Part shown: positions 1-12,464 of the stretch, piece by piece
How positions within the stretch are numbered: the stretch's first letter is position 1
Layout: each line of letters begins with the position of its first letter
Assembly (NCBI RefSeq): GCF_014898055.3
Contig: NW_023601543.1
Coordinates: 10,749,314-10,813,313, forward strand
Source: Talpa occidentalis
Taxonomy: Eukaryota; Chordata; Mammalia; Eulipotyphla; Talpidae
Length of the DNA: 64,000 nt
Direction of reading: 5' to 3'
Notes under the pieces: generated by a model
What the model was told of the DNA's origin: nothing
The model's database searches: none
Seen by the model: only the letters and a program-made list of their open reading frames with translations
Program-made: the position numbers and the translations under genes

Positions 1-2112
1 GTCAGGACCCTTTCTCTAAGTGAGGCAGTTTCTCTCCTAAAGTGAAAATGAATTCTTACTGTATCAGAGGATGGGAAAGTTAGGAGATGCACAAGAGGTC
101 AAAATTAAGTCCATTAAATCCCAGCCCTGGATTTAGTCACCATAGAGACAGCAGGGATAAATAAACCAGTAACCTTAACAAATGTGCTTCACCTTTGCCA
201 GACAGATCTCCAACTCACCATTATTTTTACTCAAGTATCTTGTAGTCCAAACATAAGTGAGGAGGAGGGCTACAAAACCAAACAGATCAAGACCCAAAAG
301 AAATAGGAAGGCTCCTGCAGGCAAATGGCAGGCAAAGGGTCAAGCCCTCCCCCCCCCACCCCCCCGCCCATTCCCCAGCAATGTGCTCTCCGGTCCCCTT
401 GAAAAGGGATTGCAACATGAAGCTCCAGAGGCAATGACATATGGGGAAAATATGTGGTGCTAAAGCCAGAGGAAACCATGTCAAAAAAGAAAAACAGACA
501 TGAAGTAACTGACCTAATTAAAGGAGAGAAGTCTACTTCCAGCAGGGAAGCAAGTCTATCTGAAACTGGAGGGGAGGGGCCGCTGTGGAAGCACTCGAGA
601 CGCTCAGGGGAATTGCTGTTACTTGTCTAAGGCAAACAGCAGAGGCCATGGCATTGCCCTTGAGTTAGAGCTCCTTTAAGATTCTACTAACGTGTCCCCT
701 GAAACTTTAGACATGAAGATTCATGGTCTGGAGCTGTGACAGAGTCACAAAAAGCTCTAAAACCAGTATTTCTATTTTGTCATGTGGGCACCAAGATACC
801 TCTCCACCAAACCACAGGGAACAGCAGAGAAAGAAAGATGGCGGCGTGCGAGGCTGGAGAAAGGCAAGCAAGAAGGAAGCACGGTATGGGGACTCTTGTC
901 TAGGCTACTGGCAGGTGTCCTCATTGTGTCTCCTGAATACCTACTGCATGATCTGAGGAGATAAGGCAGCTGCAATGTGGAGCTGATTTTCAGGAGGCAG
1001 AAGCCAAAAGATTCTCAGTCTCCAAAATGTGCAAGCAATAGGACAACGACATGAATAAAACCTCAAGAAAGTGTGGCTTACATCTGTCCATGGGCCTTCG
1101 AGTTCTTGTCCATAGGTACCCGTCATTTTACAAGGTCATAATCATGACACACAATTTTGTACCCTGCCTTTTTTTTTTTAGCAATATTATATATATTATA
1201 CAAATTCTTTTGTATTGCCCCACAAGTGTCAACATTATAATCTTGAAGAGATTCACAGAACCCACTGCACAGCTATCTCATAATTATTTAATCAAAAAGA
1301 TTTCTTGAGTGAATGAACCAGTTCCCTAAGGTTGGACCTATAAATTCTTTCTAATTTTTGGTCCTTACAAGGACCACTGTGATGAAAGCCTGTAATATAT
1401 ACCTTTTCTGGTTTTAACAGGACAATCTGTTTCTTAGAACCCATTTTCCAAAATGGATCTGAGGGTACTGATTTTGGCAACTTTTGCCCAATCATTCTCC
1501 CAAAGGCCTTTTACCAATTTACAACACTACTGCCATTGAATGCTTGTTTATCAGTTTCAAGGGAACCATATCAACAGCAAGTCTTCATTTTGTTCTGGAT
1601 TTAATAAGTGAAAAATACACCTTGCATATACTTGTCTTTGCATAACAGTGAGGCTCAGTGTTTTCCCACATTTATTTACTTTGTGATAAAACATGAAAGT
1701 CTGTCTCGCCCCCTGCAAGCCCCTCCCCCCAGAAGCTGGAGAATTTATGTAGCCAACTGTTTTGGGGCATCTACCATGTTGCAGGCCTTACAATCTGTAT
1801 GTGCTCTGACTGTAATATAGAAGTTAATTACCTTGTCAAATAAACCACGAACTTTTCCTGGTGTGTTTTCCTTTCCACTCTTGTTTTCTAGCTTCAGTGT
1901 GGTATAATGAACAAGAACTGTATGCATTTAAGGGACACAACGCAATGATTTGACGTGCGTCTACAACGTGAAATGATTTAATTATTCCTATTTTCTGTGA
2001 ACTTATTTATTCTAGAGTCTCATATATTCAATAATTATAAAATTAAACATTTTAATCCCTACTTCATGATTCTTGAGATAGTCAACATATTTAATGGCCT
2101 TTTTTTAATCAG
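1..2112. other. Non-coding, single-copy-looking stretch
   Basis: No gene, RNA or recognisable repeat was found here. Open frames are short and lack a coding look. There is a C-run near 349-366 and a T-run near 1171-1180. The second half is AT-rich. It could be intronic or intergenic; the sequence alone does not decide. Confidence 0.5.
835..845 (+). promoter_or_regulatory. YY1-like motif
   Basis: The 11-mer AAGATGGCGGC matches the strong YY1 consensus. There is no CpG island around it, so it is an isolated motif match rather than evidence of a promoter. A chance match or a relic of a transposon promoter is possible. Confidence 0.3.
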
Positions 2113-2126
2113 AAGTACCTAAAACA

Positions 2127-2394
2127 GGGCCTCCCTGGTGGCGCAAGGGTTAAGACGCAGCCTGTGAAGCCGTCCGCAGTCACTACAGCATGAGTTCGAT
2201 CCCTGACCAGCCAGGGAGCAACCCATATGGCGCGGCAGTCCTCTCCTGCCTTGCCTGCTGCTCCCCTCAGCCGTGTACTTCGGCTGATCTGCCTGTTCTG
2301 CTCCCCACTCTGTCTCTGGTGAATCCTCTCACCACCACCCCAACCTCTGGCCTGTACCCCCGCTCTTGTATGCATAATAAATAAATCTTTAAAA
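2127..2394 (+). mobile_element. tRNA-derived T+ SINE, subfamily A (copy 1)
   Basis: Full-length SINE starting GGGCCTCCCTGGTGGCGCA, with a B-box-like GTTCGATCC, the shared internal body and a tail ending in AATAAATAAATCTTT plus A-run. It is flanked by AAGTACCTAAAACA (2113-2126) and AAGTACTTAAAACA (2395-2408), a TSD with one mismatch. It has the polyadenylation-signal plus Pol III terminator layout of T+ SINEs. It does not encode protein; open frames across it are artefacts. Confidence 0.93.
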
Positions 2395-2408
2395 AAGTAC
2401 TTAAAACA

Positions 2409-3995
2409 CATTTTAAAATGAATGTTACATTTATCTTTCGAAGTGATTGGTTTTTTTACCTTTCCCAGATGCAACTGGAAGTGAACCCCAGGTTTATCAA
2501 AAAAGATTCAACCCCAAATAGGTTAAGATTTCCTTTGCTTTCTCAGGCCGAAGACAAAAAAAAACTTAGAAGCATGACTGCTTTTGTATAGCATTGCTTT
2601 AGGGTACTGTGCCCTCGATACTCAAAGAGAAGCAGGTTCTCATTCTAGCAATGACACCACCTTCAGGCCTTACCTCAGACCGACCACTTACCATGGACCT
2701 ACCCAGGCAAGTTAGAGCAGTACCAGGGTTGACCCTAGGACTTCTCCAAAATAAGAGGAAACACCCATACTCCATACTCTGCTGATGCTCCTTTTCTTAA
2801 CCAGGAACCATCAGGAGGTACCTCTCCCCGCAAATGTATACTTCAACCCTTTTAATGTATCCATTAAAATGAGCATCACCCCAAATCACGCACTTAAACA
2901 TTAATAAGCTGATAGTTGGAGAGAAAGCGTGACCCTAAGTTTGAGATGTCAATTTCATCTAGACCTTCGGCTGACAATTCTCACACCTCTAAAGAGTTGG
3001 TCTTACAAATGAATAAAACATTCCAAGAATGGCAACGTACCTTGTCCTTAGTGCCAAGGAGACATCAGAGAGTGGTGGAGTGTGTGACAAATTTCAGTGT
3101 TCACACTCCATCTAAAGCTATGGCAGCTGTTTGGCTCCAGCCCAGTTTGCCAAACAGGAGTGAAGACTCACTGCTGCCAGATCTTCTGATAGAGATCTCA
3201 AGAGAAGCTGAAAATCTGGGATTTTTACAATGCGAAATCTTACAATTTTTAAATGCTGGCACACTGAAAATTTTAAAAGGATCCCTCTGTGTGCCAGATC
3301 CAGCCCACCAATTTGAGACCTTGGCTCTAGACTGCTGATTTCCAAACTCTTTCAGCCTGCGAAATCCATCTGTGCTGATTTGGAGCTCACCAGCAGGAGA
3401 GGTCACATCAATATCCATGGCACAAAACAAATCATGACAACTACTTATATTTGTGTGTTTTGTGAATTATTAAAAAACTGCCAAATCAATACTAAAGTGA
3501 CCATATGTCAGTGATACAAATATTTCAGGGATGTGAAATACATGTTTAATTGATGAGCAATACTGCAAGTACTACAGAAACAAACACACAGGACCAGCTT
3601 ATGTACGTGTTAGGAATTAGGTTGTGTTCATTTTTTCGCACCAAATCATTCCATAACTAAAAGGTGGCCATATGGAATCATTTCAAGTTCTTGAATTGTA
3701 ATGCTTATCTGTGATAAATGTATTATCATTAAAACAAAACAAAGTATCATCACATGGGAACTGCAAAGTCCACTTTCCTAAACTGCTCGATTACTGCAGA
3801 TGAACTTAGAAAAAATAGTGTGAAATGCACAGTTCACAGCAGTGAACTTGGGGCCCAGGCACAGCTGCATTCCCAGCCATGACCGCATCCTGGACTGTGT
3901 GCGCTTCCGACCAGGTGGCACAAGTCACAGGCTCCAAGAGCTGAGCAGAGACAGGACACTGAATTGCACCCCTGCATCCCATTCTATTCAATATT
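2409..3995. other. Unassigned stretch with possible old DNA-transposon end
   Basis: No gene is supported. An open frame at 2916-3338 (140 codons) has no recognisable domain. Around 3230-3350 the wording (GTGTGCCAGATCCAGCCCACC and a GAGACC...CTCTAGACTG end) resembles the terminal part of ancient hAT-type repeats, so the frame is probably fortuitous. The rest is AT-rich and unassigned. Confidence 0.4.
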
Positions 3996-4012
3996 GGGCA
4001 ATTTAATTTTTA

Positions 4013-4332
4013 TTTAATTTTATTTCATTATTTTTAAAACAATATTTGCTTCCCCCCACCCCCTCAGATTGAGTCCCCTTAGTGTTTCCTTCCCCAAGGC
4101 ACCCGTGCACCATCACCTCAGTCCCCTGTGCTCCTCCCACCCTCTGATCCCTCTCCCTCCTCCTCCCCTGCAGGATGTCTCTGGTTTATAATTTTCTGTT
4201 TTTGCTTTGTTGTGTTTTGTACTGTTATTATTTTTTTTAACACTGATGTCTTATTTGGTTCCCCTATATTTCTGTTATAAGTGAAACCATCCGATATTTT
4301 TCCTTTTCCTTCTGGCTTATTTCACTGAGCAA
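4013..4332 (-). mobile_element. 5'-truncated L1 3' end
   Basis: Antisense L1 3' end: the C-terminal coding tail (reading leftward from the ATTTCACTGAGC motif near 4320-4330), then a 3' UTR rich in C on the plus strand, then the A-rich tail (T-rich here) at 4013-4050. TSDs are GGGCAATTTAATTTTTA (3996-4012) and GGGCAGTTTAATTTTTA (4333-4349), with one mismatch. The copy is more diverged than those at 49.4 and 51.6 kb, so it is older. Confidence 0.85.
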
Positions 4333-4349
4333 GGGCAGTTTAATTTTTA

Positions 4350-7300
4350 AAAAAGAAACCAAAAGCAGCATTTAGTTTCCTCGTCTGCAAAGGGAAAGGA
4401 ATCTAGGGTTGTACTGTGCTTAAAGAACGTCAAATCAAGAGGTATTATTCTTTTTGTTTTGCTTACTCAACATGCCCAGCTGGGTATAATGAATGAATGA
4501 ATGAATGGGCTGAATAAATGAATGAAGAAAACTCACAAGGGGCAAGTGCACTGTCACTGCTGAACTAATGCTTGACATCGGTCCCATGTGTTTCTGTTGT
4601 GGTGAAACAGAAGTTGCCAGATTCTATTTAATAAACTCACCCGAGTAACTCAGTGCTCTTAAAAAAAAAAAAAAAAAAAAGGCTAAATTTTGGTCAAATT
4701 AAAGATGTCACTGGGGTATTCTTAACATCACAAAACCACTTGAATTCAAATGCTCATACAGTATGTCTCGATGTTTGTCAAGATCAAAGGGTGCATAGGA
4801 ATTACTAAAGCCTCGCCTAGCCAGCACCTCCAGCAAACACGACGGGAAGATGTTTTGCCCTTCGGCCTATCTCCTTAAACAATCTAGACTCTGTTTCTCC
4901 GGGAAAATAAAAATAAGAGCTATGAAAGGATGCAAAATCTCTGCTCTTCACACAGAGCACTGTGCCTTCCACCACGTGAGGGGCCCTCACAGGAGGGGAG
5001 ATGCAAGGAAGGTGCCCTTTGGTTCGTGTTTTCTTTCACTGAGGTGAGGCCAAGGATTTATTTAAATATAGGTTTCTACCACTTAAAAAAAAAGTCTAGA
5101 AGCCACCATTATAGGTAAAGGCTCTGAGTGACAGCTAGGCTAAAGTTTCTCCTGGCTCTTGGGCCAGTTGCAGGCTCCAGGCCCTGGGAAGGCCTTCCAA
5201 AAACCACCATAACTGATACAATGGATCAAATTTGGATTAAAAATGTGTAAAATCTGCCCCCTTTAAAACAAATGTTCTTAAAGGTTTAATATATCTAGAT
5301 GTTTGAATACACATGGTTTAGAATCTGGCAAGAATTCTGTGGCAAGTAGATGTAACCTAGGTGACTACTGCCACCTAGTGGGCATCTACCCTAACTGAAA
5401 TAAAAGGCTACCCCAACTGCCAGAGGTGGGGCAGGGTGTCAGGAGGGCAGGATCGCAGGATGCAACCCGACATCCTGACTAGCTCAGGGGAGCCCCAAGC
5501 GAACATCCTCTCTTGCAAACACTCAACCGTGGACAGTGGCCACAGCATGGAGCCCCTGACACTGTGCCTGCAAGAACCAGTCTGGTCTCCGGCTGCTCTG
5601 AACTTGAGTGCTGCTCAGAAACCACTTTGTTGCCCTCTGGTAAGGCAACCAAGGTGGGGCACTCTTAGGGGTTCCCATCAGAGGATTGTGCAGAGCACAT
5701 GGCCTCCTTGTACCCGGAGGCATAAATATGCCTCCCAGTTGGTCACAGCCCTGCCTTCTCGCTGCCTCCTTCCTCCCGGCCACTCTCCTGCTCCTTCCTG
5801 TCCACGCAGTGACTTCAGCACATCTCTTTTCCCGCAGGCCCACTGTGCTTCACACCCCCTTTCCGTGTCCCCAAAGCAGAGTAAAAGTGATTTTGTTTCC
5901 CCTTGAAAAGACCCTCCCCAGAGAGCTAAAATTCAGGGTAAGCACATGATATTGGCTGTGCTGATGAACACGGACCCAGTTAAGCCTGTACAGAGAACTC
6001 CTTACCCAAGGTCACCATGGTCGGGGAGGGCAAGGGAAGTGAGGGGTCTGCACAAGAACGTGTGGCAACGGGGAACACTTACCTCCCAAGCTGGATGTGT
6101 GGAGAATGGGATGAACTCAGCTGGAGGCTGCTGGCGACTTCCGGCGTGCCTGAGTCAAAAAAACACAAGAATCAGGAAAACACGAGAATCAAAGAGGCAA
6201 AGTTACCTTTGCGGCAGAAAAGTTAGCAATCTCTTAACAACGCAACCCAGAAAGTCAACTTCCTTTAAATTGGCTCAGGGCGACACATCCCGCGCTGTAT
6301 TTACAACCCTTCAAGTTACAGGAACACTGCCAAGATGGCCTGCCTACTTCCCCAAAGTGTTTATCATATAACATGGCACCGGCAGCGGATCTGGCCCCCT
6401 CATTATCAGGCTGTATTAGCGCAAACACTCAGCATTGTTAGTGGAGTGAGCTCACGGCCTAGTTCAGTTTTAAATGAACATTTGGCAATCACCCTGGTAA
6501 TCAAAACAAATGACTCAGTCGTTTAGAACAGATTTATTAGTTGAGCCTCCCCCCTTAACATCTTTAGACTATTTTGCCACAAGAGGGCTCAGATCCAGAC
6601 AGAATGTAGAGCACAAGTCACCGGAGGAATATTTACAGATGTCGCCATGACGATGAGGTACTGTGACTGCTGAGGTTATCACCAATCCGCAAGAGGATTA
6701 GGATGCAGGCCACGGTCAGGCTGGTCCCGGTGGGGCCGGCCCAGCATCGTGCTAGGAGACAGGTGTGACCTGTGCTTATCGCATCACAAAGCCAGCAGGA
6801 ACCACCCGCTGCCCACCCGGCCTCAGACGGGTAAGGACACATCACCACTGCCACCCCAGTATTCAGAAAGGAGAAAAAGTGGCCCCAGATGAGCCCCAAA
6901 GTGCAAAATCTTGAAACTCACACCAAAATACACTTCTCTATGAACTGTGAAATGTACAAGAGCAACTGAGCTCAGGAAGAGGAGCCCCCATCTGTTCCGT
7001 TCACTTCTGTGCTCCCACACCCAGAACAGCGCCTGGCACACAGGAGGCTTTCAAGAAGGACCTAGCAAACGAAATAGGACCAACATACACCAAGCATCAC
7101 CACCCTCAGAACCGCCCCCACCCCTGCCCGGCTGTTTCCAGGCTGGTTATGAAGCAGTGGTCAGAGATTAAAACAAATAAATGTGCAGAGGGTCCTAACC
7201 TGGCATCCCCCACAGCTGCCTGTTGACCTTGGGGAGGGGGTTCTTGTCTGCCAAGTCCAAAACCCAGAGAAAGGCCAATTTGTGCACAGACGGAGAGTTA

Positions 7301-8460
7301 AGTTCCCAACATGAATGTTTGAAAGGAACTCTTCAAAACAACTCCTCCTACCTATACTTAAGTAGAGACCAGAGTCTCATATCCTATGAATCACACATAC
7401 TACGTTCATGTTATGTCCCATTTGTCTCACAGAACTTTAAAGTTACTTGGTGGCTGGGACAAAAGTTCTTACTTCTCTTCCATCTGCCGGAACTTTGGAA
7501 GGTATGTTCATACAAAAAGGCTTTACTCTCATCTCCCACCACCCACACTCCCTTGGCTGAAACTTACAGTTCTAGAAGGTTCCACACCCTTCTGTGCAGC
7601 TGCGAAGATGTAGCAGGCACAGCTGTTCACAGCAAAGGCCCCAGGATGGACTGCCTGGTTCAAGTGCTGGCTCCGCCTTATCCTGGCTGTTCCACCCTCA
7701 GGACCTCATAATGGTCTCTGATGTCACAGAGGCAGGCGTGACGCTGCGAGGGCAAGGCCTGCTAAGCACCTAGTCCCAGCACAGCGAAGGCGTCTGCTGA
7801 ACGTCACATCCAGTGACTGCTATTTCCGCGCAGGCACAGAGTGAAAACACTCTCCAACGTGGACGATTTCATCTGTTGCTACGCACGCTTGTCCCCAAGC
7901 ATATCCCTCTCGCCTCTTTCAATTCAACCCAACTCAACCCTCAAACCTGTCTGCATTTCACTCCAGCCTTAACACACGACTTCATTTTACTCGCCCTTTG
8001 GAATCGATTTTTCCTAGAGACAGAAACCATAACCCCTGGACTTCATGGCAGGACTCTGGCGCTTTCCTCAAAGAACCAAAAGAGCTTCCTCTGGAAGGCT
8101 CCATCCCCGCCAGCACCTTCCTTGCCTTCTCTGATCTCCCCACCTCTGCAAGTTTAGGCTTTAGGAGTCAAGGGAGGCGGGGACAGGGAACAGGCAGAGG
8201 ACTTGCCTTCTAGTAACCACACGAAGGCAGGCCCTGTCTCCGACACCCTGCAGAGGGCAGGAGAGGCCCGAGCACCATGCAGGCAGGGCAGCGCCCGCAT
8301 TTGGGTCCAAGTCTGGGCCCTGGCACAGGAATCTTGGGTTCATGGTTCATGGTTTCACCATCCAGAACTAGTCCCCAAAGAATGATAAGCAAGGAGGGCA
8401 AGATCTTAACTGCGTCTGTGAGTCCGTGCCACCTTCCCATGCTGCTGGCATGGGGTCCCC
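4350..8460. other. Unassigned mixed-composition stretch
   Basis: No gene identified. Contents that can be named: a GAAT-type microsatellite (4491-4528), a 20-base A-run (4661-4680) after an AATAAA, and a weak L2/MIR-like scrap near 7010-7060 (CAGCGCCTGGCACACAGGAGG). Frames such as 5436-5906, 7223-7711 and 5946-6371 show no domain, no splice context and no conserved look. I treat them as chance. Confidence 0.45.
4491..4528. repeat. (GAAT)n microsatellite
   Basis: Imperfect tandem GAAT/TGAA units, interrupted once by GGGCTGAATAA. Confidence 0.8.
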
Positions 8461-8470
8461 CTTAACTTTT

Positions 8471-9480
8471 AGCTGGGGGGGGGGAGGGGGAGGCGCTGAC
8501 GGCAGGTAGATTTGTGGCATACTTTCCAATTTTCCTGTAACCATGGCTCCGACCAGACATGAGACACATTGTGTTGATGATATTGTGCAAGAATAAAAAC
8601 AGAACAGCAGCCAAACACACTGGGTAAGATGTGATGACAGCAAAGTAATCCAACAGAAAACACGAACACTTTCGGGTCAGTCATGCTTTAAAATAAATCA
8701 TGTTAATCTTATCCCATCCTGACAGAATTAATAAGTGCAATTAGACAAACCATTATTCCAGAAGCAGCCAGTAGCTATGTTCTAGTGACATTTACCATCC
8801 ACACTCGCTCTTTGGGGTTTGACAATAGGGTTGTGGGATGGACACCGAGACCCTATCGTTACCGACAGCCATGCTTAAACGATCCCCAAATCACCAATCA
8901 GTTGGGTGGGTGGGTGCAAAAATCAAATCTTTACACTGCAGCTGTTTGAATGAACCTGAAAGACCAGTTGAATCAATCAAAATGGATGAGCCCTGCAGAT
9001 CCATTGTCTCCTCGAAACTCTCTGAATGCGATTGTCATGGTAACCGCTCCTTCATCACGTCCTTCAGAATATTCTCTCCCACCTAAGTGAACCCCAAATA
9101 GCTCCTTAATTAGGCACATTTGTGCTGGCAACGGGGCCGCTTGGACTTCTCTTTGATCTTACTTTTATTCAGATGCTTACACTGCTATGGCCATGAGAAA
9201 CACGGGCATAGCAGTATTCGAAACACATTTTAAAAGCAACCATAAAATGTAATGCTAAATAAAAATGAGATGGCCACGGGCTGGTTTCCTCTATCAGAAG
9301 AAATGGTAACCTGGCTCTCGTTCAGCAAAAATAATTTACTAGTATAAATAAACAGCTCAGATGAAGGATGCACCATCTTGAAAAATTTCGATATAATCAA
9401 GATCTACAACATAATCACATGTTTAAGAATATATTAATTTAATAAATAAACCGACAAAGGGTTTTGCAGCCTTCTAAAGC
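8471..9480. promoter_or_regulatory. Candidate conserved non-coding element
   Basis: After a G-run (about 8475-8492) comes roughly 1 kb of balanced, repeat-free, non-coding sequence rich in homeodomain-like TAAT/ATTA cores (AATTAATAAGTGCAATTAG near 8725, CTTAATTAGGC near 9105) and CCAAT/ATTGG motifs. This texture is typical of deeply conserved developmental enhancers. No alignment could be done, so the call rests on texture only. Confidence 0.25.
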
Positions 9481-9504
9481 ATGATATACTTGCTATTATG
9501 TTTG

Positions 9505-9774
9505 TTTTTTTAAACACTTATTTCTTTATGCATACAAGAGCTGGGGTACAGGCCAGAGGTGTGGGGGGTGAGAGGATTCACCAGAGACAGAGTGGGGAAC
9601 AGAACAGGCAGACTGACTGAAACACACTACTGAGGGGAGAGGCAGGCGAGACAGGAGAGGTCTGCTGTGCCATGTATGTTGCTCCCTGGCTGGCCAGGGA
9701 TCGAACTTGTGCTGCAGAGGCTGTGGATTGCTTCATACTGCTGTGCTTAACCCCTTGTGCCACTGGGGAGGCCC
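9505..9774 (-). mobile_element. tRNA-derived T+ SINE, subfamily A (copy 2)
   Basis: Reverse-oriented SINE: T-rich tail at 9505-9530, GAGCTGGGGTACAGGCC body and the tRNA-like head ending in GGGGAGGCCC. TSD CTATTATGTTTG occurs at 9493-9504 and 9779-9790. The AATAAA run in the tail is degraded. Confidence 0.93.
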
Positions 9775-9790
9775 ATCACTATTATGTTTG

Positions 9791-11433
9791 AAAGATGAAT
9801 TACTCCACACGTTTTTACATTTATTTCATATGATAGAATAACATTCTTTGCAAAGTGGAAAGAGGTTTTATCTTTATCCAGTTTGGGGATGTATTAGTAC
9901 ATTAAGAATATTCACAAATTGGAAAAACTGAAAAATGACAATACTCACAAATTAGAAAAGCCATTAATAACAGAACAGGAGAAACTAAAATTACCAGGCA
10001 TGGGGAACAAATGGAAACAATGCAAACAAACAAATCAAATGGCAAAAGCCAGCGAGAAAAATGGGGCAGCGAATATTTGCTGAAGTCAAAAGGTAAAAAC
10101 CCTGAAATTCTTGTCCTTTGCCCTAATGTTCAATGATATTTTTGTTTTGTTTTAAGAATACGGAGATTAATGTCCTTTCAATGACTATTACAACAGTTCC
10201 CAAATAAAACAAATGATAAAATAAAAATTCACTTAATTGACTGATAGGCTTGAGCTGGTCGTTGCCAAGTTTACAAATCTCCCAAAACTCCAAGCATTCT
10301 TTCCTTAAGAGAAATGGAACTTTTTGCCCCAGCCATCATGACCATGGTAGCTTTTTGGCTGACTACAATTCCATATTTTATGTGACTCACTAGACAATAC
10401 CCGCTCCCCAAAGTAGAACTCCTAAATCAAAGCAAGGAGTCCAGGTCGGTCCCGCGTGACCATGCCGGGAGAATCATCCAGGCAGCACTGGCCATCCAAG
10501 AAACCTGAGAGGTGCTCCAGAACCAAAGATGTCCTAATGCTGCCCTCATTCCCACAAGCAGCAGCAAAACCTGTCCATCTTCCCTGCAAAGGGGCTTTCA
10601 CGATCGCTCTCTCTTTACCTCAGTTCCATCCACAATTCGAATTCAGCCCATTCTCACTGCACACCCTGACTTTCGCCAGACTGAACTAAAGACACTTCTC
10701 CCGTCTTTGTACAGCTGCCAGAATCATCTTTCAAATGCAGCACTTTTCATGTACCCCTTTCCCCCCAAAACTTATTCCTCTGCAGTCTAAAGGCCAAATT
10801 TCAGGCAAGACACTCAAGGCCTTCCAATTAGCCTTGAACCCACCTGTTACTGCCCCCCACACTCAACGCTGCCTTTGCTGACTCCCTGCCTCTGAGGTTG
10901 GTCACCACTGGAGAATGACAGGTGATTGGAGCTCATGTCACCTCCCCTAAGCCAGAGACTCTGGGGAGCCAGAGCAAAGAATAAGGATAAGTGAACACCC
11001 CCCTGCCGCCCCCGCCCCAAGAATCCAACCACAGCCCCAAATACCTATCGCCTGCAGCTGTCAAGGTTGAGAGGGCATCACATCTTCTGGGGGGGGGGCA
11101 TGCTACTGTAAAACCAGAAGGTGGAACCCCATCCCTGGCATTGCATTGCTGCCTCAGTGGGTCTGCGGTGGGGCACATTAATGAGCATGCTAACAAGCTC
11201 CAGGGCCCTGCTGCTGCTGCTGCTGCTGCCACCAGACCACTTTGACAAACGCCGGTCCATCGTCACAAGCGGTACAATTACAGAGCGTGAAGGTAACTGT
11301 AACTTCATTTGGCAAGAGAGAACAGCCATCTTCTGGAATATCATTTAGTGTTGTTTCAGTTTTTAACACTTTTTACAAACCAATATGCCAGAGAATATTT
11401 CAGAGATTATCTGGGCAGATTACCTTTTGAAAA
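9791..11433. other. Unassigned stretch
   Basis: No gene found. A segment around 10700-10880 (CTTATTCCTCTGCAGTCTAAAGGCC, then CAAGGCCTTCCAATTAGCC) reads like a degraded L2 3' region. There is a (CTG)7 run at 11208-11228 and a G-run near 11089-11098. Confidence 0.4.
11208..11228. repeat. (CTG)7 trinucleotide repeat
   Basis: Seven perfect CTG units. They are not in a supported coding frame. Confidence 0.9.
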
Positions 11434-11446
11434 CTGAGACCCCTAT

Positions 11447-11719
11447 GGGCCTCCCTGGTGGCGCAGGGGGTTGAGCGCAGCGCTGTGAAGCTGTCCGTAG
11501 CCTCTGCAGCACCAGTTCAATCCCGGCTGGCTGGCAAGTGTCCCACATGGCGCGGCAGACCTCTCGTCTCACCCACTGCTCCCCTCAGCAGTGTATTTCG
11601 TCAGTCTGCCTGTTCTGTTCCCTGCTCTGGCTCTGGTGAATCCTCTCACCCTCCCGCCTGCATCTGGCCTGTACCCCGGTTCTTGTATAAAATAAACAAA
11701 TATTTAAAAAAAAAAAACC
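11447..11719 (+). mobile_element. tRNA-derived T+ SINE, subfamily A (copy 3)
   Basis: Head GGGCCTCCCTGGTGGCGCAG, B-box-like GTTCAATCCC, subfamily A 3' half, tail with AATAAACAAATATTT and an A-run. TSD CTGAGACCCCT at 11434-11444 and 11720-11730. A frame across it (11458-11928) is not a gene. Confidence 0.92.
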
Positions 11720-12200
11720 CTGAGACCCCTAGACTGGAAGTGATTTGCCCCAGGGATCAGCTGGTTACTCGCAGAACTGGGGCCTCCTGCCTTCTCTTCC
11801 TCCACTCAGTTCTAGACTCTTCACGCCACATCCTCAATGGGTCGCTACCAGCTTCTGCAACTTCAATGGCCCCTCCTGGCTTTAAATATTCCCCGAGGGC
11901 TCCAGCACACAGAGCAAGCACGCGCTAAACACTTGCTGCTCTGTCTTTTTGCTGCTCTGTCTTCGGGGGACTCAGCCTCGCACGCTGAGCTGGGGTCTGG
12001 GCCCACAGGCTGGTTCCCTTGCGCTGGCAGTGGGCAGCCCTGCTCCATCAGTGAGCCAGAGAGCGACCCTTAGCAGTAGCAGGTACACGACTGCTTTCTG
12101 CTACCGGGACAGTAGGAAGCATTTAAAGAAAAACGATAGGGTTCCACAAGTGGAAGGGAGGAGCAGCTTACAAGGTGACACAATTCAATGTCAGAGAACA

Positions 12201-12464
12201 CTAACCAAGTGCCCAATGGTCCTGACAAACTAGTGCAGCAGGGAAACCCCAGTGGCCAGCAAGTCTGGTAGACATTGCTCTGGTACCTTCAATAGTTGGG
12301 CCAATGATCCCCCACTTTTTTGTGTGCTGAGACTTTTCCTTAACAGACAAGTCCAAAGGAACTCCGTGAACGGGAAGAAAGAGATGGAGCAGGAGGGAGA
12401 CGAAGAGGAGCCAAAGGGCAGCAAAGAAGCGGGAGGATGTTGGCCCACACCTGCCCGTGTCCAT
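12201..12464 (-). other. Weak small-ORF candidate with signal-like segment
   Basis: A minus-strand ATG at 12464-12462 sits in a strong Kozak context (GACCATGG) and opens 87 codons to 12201. Residues about 12-34 form a Leu/Phe-rich hydrophobic stretch (contains LWLLFVSLLLHLFL) followed by VHG, like a signal peptide. The next residues are charged. A donor-like GAAG|GTACCA lies with its GT at 12286-12285, so it could also be the start of a first coding exon. I do not recognise the protein. With no conservation data, chance is the likelier explanation. Confidence 0.12.

Noticed and set aside
2916..3338. 140-codon frame
   Set aside because: Unrecognised product whose 3' part looks like an old DNA-transposon end. 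No supporting context.
5436..5906. 156-codon frame in a mid-GC region
   Set aside because: No domain, no splice or promoter context. Overlapping antisense frame of similar quality.
11458..11928. 156-codon frame
   Set aside because: Its first two-thirds is a SINE.
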